A stretch of DNA of 59,393 nucleotides, from assembly GCA_902594815.1 (NCBI GenBank), contig CACJNL010000009.1:1-59393 (forward strand), in the 5' to 3' direction. Below the pieces are notes generated by a model. That model was not told where the DNA came from and searched no databases. It worked only from the letters and a program-made list of their open reading frames with translations. Positions 34,515 to 44,753 of the stretch are shown piece by piece (position 1 is the first letter of the stretch; each line of letters opens with the position of its first letter). Source of the DNA: an uncultured Alphaproteobacteria bacterium. Lineage in GTDB: Bacteria > Pseudomonadota > Alphaproteobacteria > HIMB59 > GCA-002718135. Position numbers and translations under genes: made by a program.

Positions 34515-35630
34515 ATGATTATTGTTTTAACACAATGCTTCCCTCCAAGGGTTGGAGGTATAGAAAATCTAATTGAAAATTTATCAATAGAATTGAGTAA
34601 AAAATATGAAGTGTTGGTCTTAGCTGATCAGCATGATAAATCTGGAGATCATGAATATGACTCCAGGGTAAATAAAAATATTACCGTAAAAAGATTTGGC
34701 GGCATTAAATTCTTACGCAGACAAAAAAAAATATTTAATTTAAAAAAATATTTAGAAACAAAAAACATAACCTGTATTTTTGGAGATAGTTGGAAAAGTT
34801 TTGAATTATGTATTAATGTATTAAACAAAAAATCGATTTACTCAATTTGTCTTGCTCATGGTAATGAAATTATACCTAAAAATTCCGCTTATAAAAAAAG
34901 ATTAATTACTACCTTGAATAAGGTTTCTCATATAGTTTGCAACTCTAACTATACAAAAGATTTAGTTATGAGAACTGGGATTACAAATCAATATATTACT
35001 TGCATTCACCCTGGCGCGCAGAACAATGTAAATTTACCAGATGAAACTTTGCAGAAAGTAAATGGTAGCCCAATAATAGTAACTTTAGCAAGATTGGAAA
35101 AAAGAAAAGGACATTCGTTTATTTTATCAGCAATAGCAAAACTCAAAAATGAGTATCCAAATATTCTTTATGTTATCGCGGGCTCAGGAGAGGAGTTATC
35201 AAATTTAAAAAATATTGTTCACAGAACTAACATTGAGCAAAATGTTCTTTTTGTAGGCAATATAAATAATAATGAAAAAAATTATTTATTTAAAAAAACT
35301 GATGTAATGATTATGCCTACAATTGATGAGACAAACAATCGGTCAATTGAGGGTTTTGGCATAGCGTATATCGAGGCAGCTTTTTATGGGATTCCATCTA
35401 TAGCATCAAATATTGGGGGGACACCTGAAGCTGTTATTCATGAGGAAACGGGTTTAATTTTATCTAAAATTGATGATGTGTATTCAGCATTGAGACACCT
35501 AATCTCTGATAAAACAAAAACTAAAAAACTTGGTCAAAATGCAAAAATTAGAGCTGAAAGTAATTACAAGTGGGCAGATGTGATAAAAAAATATCTTCAT
35601 ATAGTTGATAATATTGATAGAAAAAATTAA
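34515..35630 (+). CDS. glycosyltransferase family 4
   Basis: A 371-residue GT-B glycosyltransferase. It has the N-terminal glycine-rich loop PPRVGGIENLIENL (10-23), the LARLEKRKGH block at 191-200 and the EX7E motif Glu279-Glu287 in EGFGIAYIE. It resembles mannosyl/hexosyl transferases of surface glycan pathways; donor unknown. It overlaps the following dehydrogenase by one base (TAATG). Confidence 0.87.
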   Translation: MIIVLTQCFPPRVGGIENLIENLSIELSKKYEVLVLADQHDKSGDHEYDSRVNKNITVKRFGGIKFLRRQKKIFNLKKYLETKNITCIFGDSWKSFELCINVLNKKSIYSICLAHGNEIIPKNSAYKKRLITTLNKVSHIVCNSNYTKDLVMRTGITNQYITCIHPGAQNNVNLPDETLQKVNGSPIIVTLARLEKRKGHSFILSAIAKLKNEYPNILYVIAGSGEELSNLKNIVHRTNIEQNVLFVGNINNNEKNYLFKKTDVMIMPTIDETNNRSIEGFGIAYIEAAFYGIPSIASNIGGTPEAVIHEETGLILSKIDDVYSALRHLISDKTKTKKLGQNAKIRAESNYKWADVIKKYLHIVDNIDRKN

Positions 35631-36559
35631 TGAATATTCTTTTCCATGCATCATTTGCTAATCAAGATGAATTTTTAAAATCATTAAGAAAAAAATTTTT
35701 TTCTCATAAAATTTTTACTTTAGATCAAAATGTACCTTTAGATAAAATAGAAGTAGCTTTGATATGGAATTTACCTGATAAAATTTTGAAGAAATTAAAA
35801 AATTTAAAAATTATTTTTTCTTTAGGTGCTGGGGTAGATCATATTCTTAAATTACCAAGTTACAAAAATACACCAATAATTAGAATCCAAGACTCAAATA
35901 TGCGATCACGTATGTTGAATCATGTACTAGCCCAAATTTTGATTTATCAATTAAAACTTACTGAATACAATAAGGCTCAACAAAAAAATATATGGCTTGA
36001 TGAAAGACATACCTCTTTAAATAAGGATCTGACCATTGGTGTTTTAGGGGTTGGATATTTAGGTAAATTTATAGCAAATAAATTAAAATCATTAGATTAT
36101 AATGTGATTGGCTATAAAAATACTATTTCAGCAGCAAAATATTCAATACCAATATATTATAAAAATTCCTTAAAAACCTTTTTAAAATTATCAGATATTA
36201 TAGTCTCTGTACTACCCGCAACTAAAGAAACGAGAGATTTAATAAACAAATCTTTTCTTAATCAAATGAAAAAAAAATCTCTACTAATTAATATTGGCAG
36301 AGGGTCTTCATTAAATGAAATGGATTTATTAAAACATATTAAACAAAATAATTATTTTTTTGCTTCTCTAGATGTTTTTAAAAAAGAGCCATTACCAAAA
36401 AATAGTAAACTTTGGAAAAATCAAAACATTACAGTAACTCCTCATGTTGCTGCTATTACTGATGTAGACTCATCAATTAATTATATTTTTTCAAAATTTG
36501 AGCAATTTAGAACAAAAGGAAAAATTAAAAGTGATGTAAAAATAAAAAATGGATATTAA
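35630..36559 (+). CDS. D-2-hydroxyacid dehydrogenase (GhrA-like)
   Basis: A 309-residue dehydrogenase of the D-isomer-specific family, close to glyoxylate/hydroxypyruvate reductase A. The NAD-binding loop is GVLGVGYLG (137-145). The catalytic triad is Arg224 (NIGRGSS), Glu253 and His272 (TPHVAA). It likely reduces glyoxylate or hydroxypyruvate. It is linked to the upstream GT4 gene by a one-base overlap, which need not imply shared function, and overlaps dapE by 4 bp in convergent orientation. Confidence 0.85.
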   Translation: MNILFHASFANQDEFLKSLRKKFFSHKIFTLDQNVPLDKIEVALIWNLPDKILKKLKNLKIIFSLGAGVDHILKLPSYKNTPIIRIQDSNMRSRMLNHVLAQILIYQLKLTEYNKAQQKNIWLDERHTSLNKDLTIGVLGVGYLGKFIANKLKSLDYNVIGYKNTISAAKYSIPIYYKNSLKTFLKLSDIIVSVLPATKETRDLINKSFLNQMKKKSLLINIGRGSSLNEMDLLKHIKQNNYFFASLDVFKKEPLPKNSKLWKNQNITVTPHVAAITDVDSSINYIFSKFEQFRTKGKIKSDVKIKNGY

Positions 36560-37737
36560 TTATTTTTGAAATAGTTTTCTAAAATTTGATAATATATCTT
36601 TGTTAATTCATTTAGATCATCTAAATAAACAAACTCATCAATTTGGTGTAGGGTTTGATTCCTAATACCAAGCTCAATAACTTCACAATAATTTTTAATA
36701 AATCGTGCATCGGATGTTCCTCCATCAGTGGCAAGCTCTGGGTCTTCATTTCTTCCAGTAGCTTGAGAAATTGATTTAGATATAATTTTACTTAATTGAC
36801 CTGGTTTATTTAAAAATGATCGCGCACTGATTTCATGACGTACTTTACAAGTTGCTTTTATCTTATTAGTAAAAACAGTTTCTATTTTATCATCAATCCA
36901 TTCAATAAGAGTCTCTGCTGTATGCAGATCATTGAAACGAATATTTATTGTAGCTTTTGCAAACTCTGGAATTACGTTGTGAGCAGTATTACCAACATCA
37001 AAGGTTGGAATTTGTATACTGGTTGGTAAAAAAAATTCGTTACCTTCATCAAGAGGCTTCTCTAAAATATTTGATAAGAGTTTAGTTAAATAATGTACAG
37101 GATTCTCAGCTCTGTGACCATTAGCTGTATGACCTTGGATACCCTTTACCGTTAAAAAAAAATTAATAGATCCTCTTCTGCCTATTTTAACCTTATCTCC
37201 TATACTAGAGTTTGACGTAGGTTCTCCAACTAAACAATGGTCAATTTTAATGTTATTTTTTTTTGTCCACTCCATAATTTGCGGCGTTCCATTGATGGCT
37301 TCTCCTTCTTCATCGCCTGTTATTATAAATGACAACTTACCACCAAAGTCTCCACCATTATTTTTCAAAAATTGTTCAGCAGCTGATATAAAGCATGCTA
37401 TGTTACTTTTCATATCTTCTGTGCCTCGTCCAAACAGTTTATCATTTTCTATAATTGCTCCAAAAGGAGGATGCTTCCATGAACTTTCATTACCAGGAGG
37501 AACTACATCTGTGTGACCTGCAAAAGCTAAATGAGGACCCTCACTCCCAATAGTTGCAAATAAATTTTTTACCTCATAAGATCCATTTCCAGAAAAGGAT
37601 AAGGGAGTGCAATTAAAACCAAGAGAGCTCAAGTGATCTTGGACCACAAGTAATGCTCCGTCATCCTCTGGTGTAATACTGCGACATTTAACTAATGCTT
37701 GTGTAAGTTTAATAGCGTTGAAATTGATTTCAGTCAT
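36556..37737 (-). CDS. dapE: succinyl-diaminopimelate desuccinylase
   Basis: A 393-residue M20 metallohydrolase of the lysine/peptidoglycan pathway. Zinc-site motifs are AGHTDVVPPG (His75, Asp77), GRGTEDMKSN (Asp108) and GDEEGEA (Glu143, Glu144). A dimerisation domain (about 185-300) is inserted. The start codon overlaps the dapD stop, and the two catalyse nearby steps of the succinylase branch. It is the last gene of the minus-strand rpmH-to-dapE run. Confidence 0.96.
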   Translation of the reverse strand: MTEINFNAIKLTQALVKCRSITPEDDGALLVVQDHLSSLGFNCTPLSFSGNGSYEVKNLFATIGSEGPHLAFAGHTDVVPPGNESSWKHPPFGAIIENDKLFGRGTEDMKSNIACFISAAEQFLKNNGGDFGGKLSFIITGDEEGEAINGTPQIMEWTKKNNIKIDHCLVGEPTSNSSIGDKVKIGRRGSINFFLTVKGIQGHTANGHRAENPVHYLTKLLSNILEKPLDEGNEFFLPTSIQIPTFDVGNTAHNVIPEFAKATINIRFNDLHTAETLIEWIDDKIETVFTNKIKATCKVRHEISARSFLNKPGQLSKIISKSISQATGRNEDPELATDGGTSDARFIKNYCEVIELGIRNQTLHQIDEFVYLDDLNELTKIYYQILENYFKNN

Positions 37738-38567
37738 TAATCACGGAGTAGATCGTTAATTGAAGTCTTAGATCTTGTTCTTTCATCCACTCTTTTTACT
37801 ATAACTGCACAATATAATCCTGGACCCTCAGAACCATCAGGCAACTTCTTTCCAGGAACTGTTCCAGGAACAATAACAGAATATGGGGGAACTTTACCCA
37901 TATGAATTTCTCCACTTGCTCTATCAATAATTTTTGTTGATGCGCCAATAAAAACTCCCATTGACAGAACTGAACCTTCTCCAACGATAACTCCTTCAGC
38001 CACCTCACTTCTCGCTCCTATGAAACAATTGTCTTCTATAATAACTGGATTTGCTTGAAGCGGTTCTAATACTCCTCCAATCCCGGCACCTCCAGATATG
38101 TGGCAATTTTTACCAATTTGTGCGCAAGAACCAACGGTTGCCCAAGTATCAATCATTGTACCTTCATCAACATATGCGCCTAAGTTCACAAAAGATGGCA
38201 TCAAAATTACTCCTTTTGCAATAAAAGCAGATTTTCTTACAACAGCATCTGGAACATATCTAAAACCAGCCCTTTCATGATCGTCTTTTGTCCAGTTAGC
38301 AGTTTTACTTGGAACTTTATCATACCAAGTAGCATGTGATGCTTTGACTATTTCATTGTCATTTAATCGAAAGCTTAGAAGTATAGCTTTTTTTATCCAT
38401 TGATTAACTGTCCATTCATCATCAATTTTTTCACAAACACGTATTTTTCCTACATCAAGTTGACTCAGTGTTTCTTCAACTGAATCTCGAATCTCACCTT
38501 TGGTATTAAAACTAATTTTATCTCGTTGTTCAAAAGCTTGCTCTATAATTTTTTTTAATTCACTCAT
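37737..38567 (-). CDS. dapD: 2,3,4,5-tetrahydropyridine-2,6-dicarboxylate N-succinyltransferase
   Basis: A 276-residue DapD, which succinylates tetrahydrodipicolinate from succinyl-CoA. An N-terminal helical domain (about 1-95) is followed by a left-handed beta-helix of hexapeptide repeats (about 100-250) with AGIGGVLEP and ARSEVAEG, and a C-terminal tail. Length is standard. It lies between the HAD phosphatase (4 bp overlap) and dapE. Confidence 0.97.
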   Translation of the reverse strand: MSELKKIIEQAFEQRDKISFNTKGEIRDSVEETLSQLDVGKIRVCEKIDDEWTVNQWIKKAILLSFRLNDNEIVKASHATWYDKVPSKTANWTKDDHERAGFRYVPDAVVRKSAFIAKGVILMPSFVNLGAYVDEGTMIDTWATVGSCAQIGKNCHISGGAGIGGVLEPLQANPVIIEDNCFIGARSEVAEGVIVGEGSVLSMGVFIGASTKIIDRASGEIHMGKVPPYSVIVPGTVPGKKLPDGSEGPGLYCAVIVKRVDERTRSKTSINDLLRD

Positions 38568-39241
38568 ATTTTTCCTTTGTTAACATCTTCTAAAAATTCT
38601 GTAATATTTGTTGTTTCATGATCAAGATATTGTTTTGATGCGTTGATGTCATCACTAAAATTTTCGTACCCAGCATCAATCCAAACAGATGTAAAACCAA
38701 CGTTTTTGGCAGGAACAAGATTTTTTGCAATATCATCAAACATTGCGGAACTTTTTGTTTCTATATCAAATTGTGCAATCATTTGTTCATAAGGAGCTAA
38801 TTCTGGCTTTGGTATATAATTTGCCATTTTAATATCATAAATTTCATCAAAAAAATTTGATAATTCTATTCTTTCTAAAACATCAAGAGCATGCTGCATA
38901 TTTGCATTGGTATAGATAATTTTTCTTCCTTGAAGTTTTTTTAACTCTTCATTAAGTTTGTGATTTGGTCCAACAATAGAATAGTCAAGCTTATGTACTT
39001 CAGCTAGAAAATGATCAGGATCAACCCCATGATTATCCATCATACCTCTTAGCGTTGTACCATGCTGTTTATAATAATTTTTTTGTATTATCTTTGCCTC
39101 TTCAATATCTATGTCTAGATGACTTGATACAAATTTACCCATCAAATCATGAACTTGTTGAAATATTCCACTATCAGCAGAATAAAGAGTGTTATCAAGA
39201 TCAAAAATCCAGGTATTTATTTTCTTGTTCAGATTAGTCAT
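38564..39241 (-). CDS. HAD-family pyrimidine 5'-nucleotidase
   Basis: A 225-residue HAD hydrolase. Motif I is FDLDNTLY (nucleophile Asp14, general acid Asp16), motif II is IIYTNAN near 114 and motif III/IV are near [11 protein letters not shown] and MFDDIAKNL. It resembles the pyrimidine 5'-nucleotidase (SDT1/YjjG-like) found between argB and dapD in many alphaproteobacteria. Probable dephosphorylation of UMP/CMP or noncanonical nucleotides. Confidence 0.85.
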   Translation of the reverse strand: MTNLNKKINTWIFDLDNTLYSADSGIFQQVHDLMGKFVSSHLDIDIEEAKIIQKNYYKQHGTTLRGMMDNHGVDPDHFLAEVHKLDYSIVGPNHKLNEELKKLQGRKIIYTNANMQHALDVLERIELSNFFDEIYDIKMANYIPKPELAPYEQMIAQFDIETKSSAMFDDIAKNLVPAKNVGFTSVWIDAGYENFSDDINASKQYLDHETTNITEFLEDVNKGKI

Positions 39242-39244
39242 ATT

Positions 39245-40156
39245 TTAAGAATAAATTTGTGTTCCAATACCATGTTCAGTAAATAATTCTAATACTAATG
39301 AATGAGGAATTCTACCATCTAGAATTGTTGATTTAGTTACTCCACTTTTCATAGCATCAATACACGTTTTAATTTTAGGTTTCATACCACCAACGACAAA
39401 ATCTTCTTCCATTATGCTTATGGCATCTTCAATTTTTAAGGAAGGGATTAATTTTTTATCTTTATCCAATACGCCGGCAACATCTGTTAAAAGCAATAAC
39501 TTGCTAGCTTTTAACTTTCCAGCGATAAATCCTGCAGCTGTATCAGCATTGATATTATAAGAGTTACCCTCTTCATCGATACCAAGTGGAGCAATTACAG
39601 GAATTTCTCCTAAATTAATATGCTCTCTAATTAAGTTGATATTCACATCTATTGGTTGTCCAACAAATCCAATATCTACTAGTTTTTCAATGTTAGAGTC
39701 AGAATCTTTAACTTCTACTTTTAGTTTTGTTGCAGTTAAAAGATTATTTTTATTACCACTTAAGCCAATTGCTTTTCCACCTGAGTCACTGATTGCTCTG
39801 ACAATCTCTCCATTAATTTCATTTCCTAATACATCTTCCACCACTTTTACTGTTTCAATATCAGTAACTCTTAAACCCTCAATAAATTGAGACGTAATAT
39901 TTTTAGTTTTTAATCTGTCTGCAATTTGAGGTCCTCCTCCATGAACAACAATTGGATATATTCCAACTTCTTTCATTAGACCAATATCTCTTGCAAAGCT
40001 TTTAGCGAGCTTAGGATCTCCCATTGCATGGCCACCATATTTGATTACAATTGTATCTCCACTGTGTTCCCTTATAAAAGGCAATGCTTCAACTAATGTT
40101 GAGGCTTTATGGATAAAATAAGCTTGGTCGCTTTCTGATAAAAAATCAAATTTCAT
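39245..40156 (-). CDS. argB: acetylglutamate kinase
   Basis: A 303-residue amino acid kinase catalysing the second step of arginine synthesis. It has the N-terminal IVIKYGGHAMGD (37-48) and VVHGGGPQI loops, the acetylglutamate-site region RVTDIETVKVVEDVL and the C-terminal GGMKPKIKTC. A short N-terminal extension is typical of arginine-sensitive hexameric forms. It overlaps engB by 4 bp upstream and precedes the HAD gene by 3 bp. Confidence 0.96.
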   Translation of the reverse strand: MKFDFLSESDQAYFIHKASTLVEALPFIREHSGDTIVIKYGGHAMGDPKLAKSFARDIGLMKEVGIYPIVVHGGGPQIADRLKTKNITSQFIEGLRVTDIETVKVVEDVLGNEINGEIVRAISDSGGKAIGLSGNKNNLLTATKLKVEVKDSDSNIEKLVDIGFVGQPIDVNINLIREHINLGEIPVIAPLGIDEEGNSYNINADTAAGFIAGKLKASKLLLLTDVAGVLDKDKKLIPSLKIEDAISIMEEDFVVGGMKPKIKTCIDAMKSGVTKSTILDGRIPHSLVLELFTEHGIGTQIYS

Positions 40157-40779
40157 TTTTGTTTTGATAAAGTATAAATATCTTTTTGAATATTTATTAT
40201 TCCTTCATTTTTTTTTGTACTTGTAAAAAAAAAATTATTAAAATATTTTTTATAAGACTTCATTAAACTTTGCATTGAATTTTCTAGATTTGATAAATAA
40301 GACTTTGAACATTTATCAATTTTTGTAAATACTATTGAAAAATTTTTTTCCGCCTCACTAATTAAATCAAACATATCAATATCACTATTTTTTACGCCTA
40401 CTTTGGCATCAATTAATACATAAGCATGTATTAAATTTAATTGGTTCATAATATATTCTTCAATTAAAATGCCAAGATTATCTCTCATTACTTTTGACAC
40501 CTTGGCGTAACCATAACCCGGTAAATCTACAAGATTGATATTTTCATTGATCATAAAAATATTTATAGATTGAGTCCTGCCTGGAGTTTTGCTTGTTTTT
40601 GCTAGATTTTTTGTTTTAGTAACTGCATTAATCATGCTTGACTTTCCAACGTTTGATCTGCCAACAAAACAACAATCATTAATAGTTTTAATTTTTTTAA
40701 TATCTTTGTACGATTGAAATGATCCAATAAATTTATTTGAATTAAAAAAATTTTTTAGAGATTTACTTCCATTACTCAT
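40153..40779 (-). CDS. engB: ribosome biogenesis GTP-binding protein EngB (YihA/YsxC)
   Basis: A 208-residue small GTPase for 50S assembly. G1 is GRSNVGKSS (40-48), G3 is DLPGYGYAK and G4 is TKIDK. The TPGRTQSIN switch I region is diagnostic. It overlaps yidC by 8 bp and argB by 4 bp, the usual alphaproteobacterial order. Confidence 0.95.
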   Translation of the reverse strand: MSNGSKSLKNFFNSNKFIGSFQSYKDIKKIKTINDCCFVGRSNVGKSSMINAVTKTKNLAKTSKTPGRTQSINIFMINENINLVDLPGYGYAKVSKVMRDNLGILIEEYIMNQLNLIHAYVLIDAKVGVKNSDIDMFDLISEAEKNFSIVFTKIDKCSKSYLSNLENSMQSLMKSYKKYFNNFFFTSTKKNEGIINIQKDIYTLSKQK

Positions 40780-42499
40780 TTTTAGCGAGTATTTTTCTTT
40801 GAATGAACCATTGTTGCGCTATCGAGAGTATGTTGTTTACAGACCAATACAAAACTAATCCGGCTGCAAAACCTGCTAAAACAAAGGTAAATACAAAAGG
40901 GAGTAAAGCAAATATTTTGGCCTGAGTTGGGTCTGTTGGTGCTGGATTTAATTTTTGTTGCAACCACATTGTTAAGCCCATAATTATTGGGAGAATCCCG
41001 ATATTTACTATGGATAAAATAGGTGGGACATCCCAGGGGACTAAACCAAAAAGTATTAATATACCAAGTGGATCAGGTGCTGATAAATCATGAATCCACC
41101 CATAGAATGGAGCATGATACATTTCAATAGTTACAAAAAGAACTTTGTACAATGAGAAAAAGATTGGAATTTGAACTAATATAGGCAAACAACCAGCAAC
41201 AGGATTAGCTCCTTCTCTTTTATAAAGCGCCATTAATTCTTGCTGCATTTTTTGACGATCATTTGGATAAGTTTCTTTAAGTCTTTGCATCTCTGGCTGA
41301 AGTTTTTTCATTTTAGCCATTGATTTAAAAGAAGCGTGTGCCAAAGGAAAAAGAATCAATCGCATTAAGATTGTAAAAGCAATTATTGCTAAACCAAAAT
41401 TTCCAACGTAACCAAAAAACCAATTAATTGAATAAGAAACTGGTTTTGTTAAAAAGGCAAACCAACCCCAATCAATAGCATCAGTAAAACGAGGAATTGA
41501 TAGTGTTTTGTCATAGTTACTTAAAATATCTAATTTTTTTGCTCCCGCAAATAATTTACCATCATATTGAATTGACTCACCAGGAGCAATTTTGAAAATT
41601 TGCCCAACATATCCAGTTCTATAATTATCCCTTCCATTATTTCCATGACGATAATTAACATTGATAGGTTCATTTGGATCTGGAATTAACACTGACATCC
41701 AATATTTATCAGTAAATCCTAACCAACCCCCTTGCCCTTTTGCATCGCAGAACTCATCTTTAACAGGCATACTTGCCGAACAATCATCTAATAAATCATC
41801 ATAATTTTTTTCAAGAAGTTCATCACCTACAAGGCTAATTAAACCTTCATGCAAAATAAAAAAATTAATTGTCTTTGGTGTATTTATTCTTTTGATTAAT
41901 CTGTAGGGATATATTTCAATTTCTTTCGAACTGTTGTTAATAACCTTCTGAGTTATTGAAAACATATAATTTTCATCAACAGAAATGTTAATTATAAATG
42001 TATTATTTTCATTACTAACCCAACTTAAGTTTACTTGATTGCCTGGTGAGAGATTTAATGAGTCCGTGTTCCAAACAGTTTCCAAGTTAGGAAGTTGAAT
42101 ATTTTGATTCCCAAGAGATTTCCACCCCAGCTCAATATAATAGGGGTTAGCAGTTCCATCAGGTGATAATAGGTCAATATTATCTGACTCTTCATCCAGG
42201 CTGACTTTGTAATTGGAGAGTGTTAAATCATCTAATAATGCACCTTTTAAATTAATTGACCCTGTTAAAGAAGGTGTGTTAATTTTTACTCTTTGATCAA
42301 CAGAGAGAATATCTTCTTTTGGCTTTACGATTTCAACTACATCTATTTTTTGATTATCAATCGACGCAGCAGGTGCTAAAATTTCATTGTCTGCATTTTG
42401 AACTGGTTCCGTTATTGGAGTTGGAAAAATAAATTGAAATAAAACAATAATGGCAATTGAAATAGCTATTGCTAAAAATAAGTTTTTTTGTTCGTTCAT
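40772..42499 (-). CDS. yidC: membrane protein insertase YidC
   Basis: A 575-residue Oxa1-family insertase of the Gram-negative type. One N-terminal helix (about 6-25) is followed by a large periplasmic domain (about 60-340) and five C-terminal helices with the conserved cytosolic loop [18 protein letters not shown]. It inserts proteins alone or with SecYEG. The gene overlaps yidD by 4 bp and engB by 8 bp. Confidence 0.97.
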   Translation of the reverse strand: MNEQKNLFLAIAISIAIIVLFQFIFPTPITEPVQNADNEILAPAASIDNQKIDVVEIVKPKEDILSVDQRVKINTPSLTGSINLKGALLDDLTLSNYKVSLDEESDNIDLLSPDGTANPYYIELGWKSLGNQNIQLPNLETVWNTDSLNLSPGNQVNLSWVSNENNTFIINISVDENYMFSITQKVINNSSKEIEIYPYRLIKRINTPKTINFFILHEGLISLVGDELLEKNYDDLLDDCSASMPVKDEFCDAKGQGGWLGFTDKYWMSVLIPDPNEPINVNYRHGNNGRDNYRTGYVGQIFKIAPGESIQYDGKLFAGAKKLDILSNYDKTLSIPRFTDAIDWGWFAFLTKPVSYSINWFFGYVGNFGLAIIAFTILMRLILFPLAHASFKSMAKMKKLQPEMQRLKETYPNDRQKMQQELMALYKREGANPVAGCLPILVQIPIFFSLYKVLFVTIEMYHAPFYGWIHDLSAPDPLGILILFGLVPWDVPPILSIVNIGILPIIMGLTMWLQQKLNPAPTDPTQAKIFALLPFVFTFVLAGFAAGLVLYWSVNNILSIAQQWFIQRKILAKNE

Positions 42500-42741
42500 T
42501 TATTTTCTACCTTTTTTGTTGGTATGGGATCGTAGCCATGACCACCCCATGGGTGACATTTTCCAATTCTTTTAACTGTTAAATAAATTCCTTTTATTAA
42601 TCCATGTGATCTCAATGACTCCATAGCGTACTCAGAACAAGTAGGCATGAAACGACAATTTGAACCTAATAATGGTGATATTATTAATTGATATCCACGT
42701 ATAAGTATAAGTAAGGGAAAGGTTGCAACTTTATTTAACAT
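42496..42741 (-). CDS. yidD: membrane protein insertion efficiency factor YidD
   Basis: An 81-residue YidD with the family core [23 protein letters not shown], the cysteine of SEYAMESL and a [11 protein letters not shown]-like end ([13 protein letters not shown]). It is a peripheral membrane protein aiding YidC. It overlaps rnpA by 11 bp and yidC by 4 bp. Confidence 0.95.
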   Translation of the reverse strand: MLNKVATFPLLILIRGYQLIISPLLGSNCRFMPTCSEYAMESLRSHGLIKGIYLTVKRIGKCHPWGGHGYDPIPTKKVENK

Positions 42742-43063
42742 GAATAATACTCTCCATCTCTTCCAATAAGGTTTTAAACTTGGTATCTAAAATTGATAAT
42801 TTGGCTATTAACACATAATACGAATTTGTTTTACCTTTTATCAATATTTTTTTTGCTAATTCTCTCATAATCCTTTTGGCTTTATTTCTTTTAACGGCAT
42901 TTCCAATTCTTTTTGTTGCCGTGTAACCAACTCCAATTTTCCCATCTAATTCTTGATTTAATAATTTTTGCACATTAATATTTTTACTTCGAATGAAAAC
43001 ACCTTTGTCGCGAATATGGACAAATGTAGCTCTTTTTTTTATAGTAAATAATTGAGGGGCCAT
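42731..43063 (-). CDS. rnpA: ribonuclease P protein component
   Basis: A 110-residue basic protein, the cofactor of RNase P RNA in tRNA 5' maturation. The N-terminal hydrophobic/aromatic cleft [16 protein letters not shown] and the RNR-like segment [19 protein letters not shown] (usual consensus RNxxKR) are present. It starts 9 bp after the rpmH stop, the near-universal rpmH-rnpA pairing. Confidence 0.94.
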   Translation of the reverse strand: MAPQLFTIKKRATFVHIRDKGVFIRSKNINVQKLLNQELDGKIGVGYTATKRIGNAVKRNKAKRIMRELAKKILIKGKTNSYYVLIAKLSILDTKFKTLLEEMESIIHVK

Positions 43064-43072
43064 ATGGCCAGA

Positions 43073-43207
43073 TTAAGCGCTAAGCTGAGCTCTTCCTTTT
43101 GCACGACGACGATTTATGATCTGCCTCCCAGCCTTTGTTGCCATTCGAGCACGAAAACCATGTCTGCGTTTTCTTATTAATTTGCTTGGTTGATAAGTTC
43201 TTTTCAT
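43073..43207 (-). CDS. rpmH: 50S ribosomal protein bL34
   Basis: A 44-residue bL34 that begins [20 protein letters not shown] and ends [12 protein letters not shown], a textbook sequence and length. It is very short but unmistakable. It is the first gene of the rpmH-rnpA-yidD-yidC-engB-argB run on the minus strand. Its promoter region is shared with the divergent panC gene. Confidence 0.97.
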   Translation of the reverse strand: MKRTYQPSKLIRKRRHGFRARMATKAGRQIINRRRAKGRAQLSA

Positions 43208-43240
43208 TTTTATTTAATTTTTCGGACCTATTACGAATTG

Positions 43241-43268
43241 ATCGTATATAAGTCAAATAGATAGTCAA
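43241..43268 (-). promoter_or_regulatory. candidate rpmH promoter
   Basis: On the minus strand TTGACT (43268-43263) is followed after 16 bases by TACGAT (43246-43241). A second TTGACT (43256-43251) lies one turn downstream and could use TAATAG about 17 bases on. The near-consensus -35 box in the 67-bp gap makes this the likely origin of the rpmH operon. Confidence 0.4.
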
Positions 43269-43274
43269 AAAAAC

Positions 43275-44108
43275 ATGCAATTAGTCAAAAAAATATCAGA
43301 AATTAATGAAATATTGTCTGATTTAGAGAAAAATAATTCAAAAATTAATCTTATTCCCACAATGGGTAACATACATGAGGGTCATTTATCTCTTTTAAAA
43401 GAGGCAAATAAATTTGAGGGCATAAATGTGGTTAGTGTATTTATTAACCCCACCCAATTTAATGATATTAAAGATTTTGAAAATTATCCTAATACCTTTG
43501 ATCAAGACGTAAAATTGTTATCAAAAAATAATTGTGAAATTATTTTTGCCCCAAACATAAATGAAATGTATCCCAATGGTCTTGAAACAAAAAAAACTAT
43601 TTTTGAATATAGAGATATTTTGTGTGATGCGTTTAGACCAGGTCATTTTGATGGGGTAACTACAGTTGTCAACTTGTTGCTAGACATTATGAAACCATCA
43701 AATGTTTTTTTTGGAGAAAAAGATTTTCAGCAATTAAAAATAGTAGAGAAACTAATTATTCAAAATAAATTAAAAGTAAATTTGGTGAAATGTTCATCCA
43801 TTAGAGGTTTGAATGGGATGAGCTTATCGTCACGATACAATAAATTAAATATAAAAGAAAAAACTCAATTCGATAGGTGTGCTCAAATCATTGATAAGCA
43901 TTTATCAGATTTAATAAATTCATTTGATACTAAAATTTTAGAAAATATAAAAAAAGAATTACAAAGCATTGGAATTTCTAAAATTGATTATTGTGAAGTA
44001 AGAGAGGAGAATAATTTAGAAATTTCTAAAACAAATTTACATTCTAGATTATTCTTAGCATTCTATGTGAATAAAATAAGAATTATTGATAACTTTGTTT
44101 TGTACTAA
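43275..44108 (+). CDS. panC: pantothenate synthetase
   Basis: A 277-residue PanC joining pantoate and beta-alanine with ATP. It has the nucleotide-binding signature PTMGNIHEGH (28-37; His34, His37), FINPTQFN, FFGEKDFQQL and the KMSKS-like SLSSRYNKL region. Length is standard. It is divergent from rpmH and convergent with the PNPOx-like gene (4 bp overlap). Confidence 0.95.
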   Translation: MQLVKKISEINEILSDLEKNNSKINLIPTMGNIHEGHLSLLKEANKFEGINVVSVFINPTQFNDIKDFENYPNTFDQDVKLLSKNNCEIIFAPNINEMYPNGLETKKTIFEYRDILCDAFRPGHFDGVTTVVNLLLDIMKPSNVFFGEKDFQQLKIVEKLIIQNKLKVNLVKCSSIRGLNGMSLSSRYNKLNIKEKTQFDRCAQIIDKHLSDLINSFDTKILENIKKELQSIGISKIDYCEVREENNLEISKTNLHSRLFLAFYVNKIRIIDNFVLY

Positions 44109-44716
44109 GGTATTAACCATTCAAAGTTTTTAATATTTTGCTTAAAAGTAATTTTTAATCTTCTGTGCCCACTTGCTTCTAAATATAACCAATCTATTTC
44201 TTTTATTTTGTTTTGTACAACAGTGAAGTTTTTATAACCCTTTTCACTCTCTTCCCTGGACGGTTCTTTTCCTTGAAGACTAATATCGATGCCATCTTCT
44301 GGAATATTTGTAGGAGTGCTAGGTGCTTTTTTTGTCAAATAGCACTTCCTGCTGAATAATTTTGTTTTATTCCACTTCTCCTCAGTAAGTAAATTTTGAT
44401 TATTAATAATTGAAATCGTTTTAATACGAAGTTGAACTTTTAGCTTGTAATCATAAAATACAAATAAAGAATTTTCATTTTTTGTAAGATCTTCTACTTT
44501 AGGAGATCTATAATCTGTATGAAAATTTAAAATCATATTTTCAACATCAAAATCTCTCAAAACGACAACTCTTGATTCAATACTATTTTGATTATTGATA
44601 TTAGAAAAGACTGGAGTATGAAAGTCGTGCTTTCTATCTTTTACACCACGAGACAAATTTCTTATAATATCCTCGAAAATTTCATTAGTATTTTCTTTTG
44701 AAAACGTCGACATCAA
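44105..44716 (-). CDS. pyridoxamine 5'-phosphate oxidase-like FMN protein
   Basis: A 203-residue split-barrel flavoprotein. It has DIIRNLSRGVKDRKHDFHTPVF near the N terminus, a RVVVLRDFD FMN-phosphate contact and FHTDYRSPKVEDL, as in the PNPOx family. It ends in HRRLKITF...WLIP. It looks closer to Alr4036/heme-utilisation-type relatives than to canonical PdxH, so a role in vitamin B6 is not certain. It stands alone between panC and the CCA-type gene. Confidence 0.75.
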   Translation of the reverse strand: MMSTFSKENTNEIFEDIIRNLSRGVKDRKHDFHTPVFSNINNQNSIESRVVVLRDFDVENMILNFHTDYRSPKVEDLTKNENSLFVFYDYKLKVQLRIKTISIINNQNLLTEEKWNKTKLFSRKCYLTKKAPSTPTNIPEDGIDISLQGKEPSREESEKGYKNFTVVQNKIKEIDWLYLEASGHRRLKITFKQNIKNFEWLIP

Positions 44717-44753
44717 TCATGTAATATAATTTGTTTTAGAAAAATAGCTAGAG

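Noticed and set aside
43080-43280. 66-residue minus-strand ORF over rpmH
   Set aside because: It is a shifted frame of rpmH; the correct frame gives a perfect bL34.
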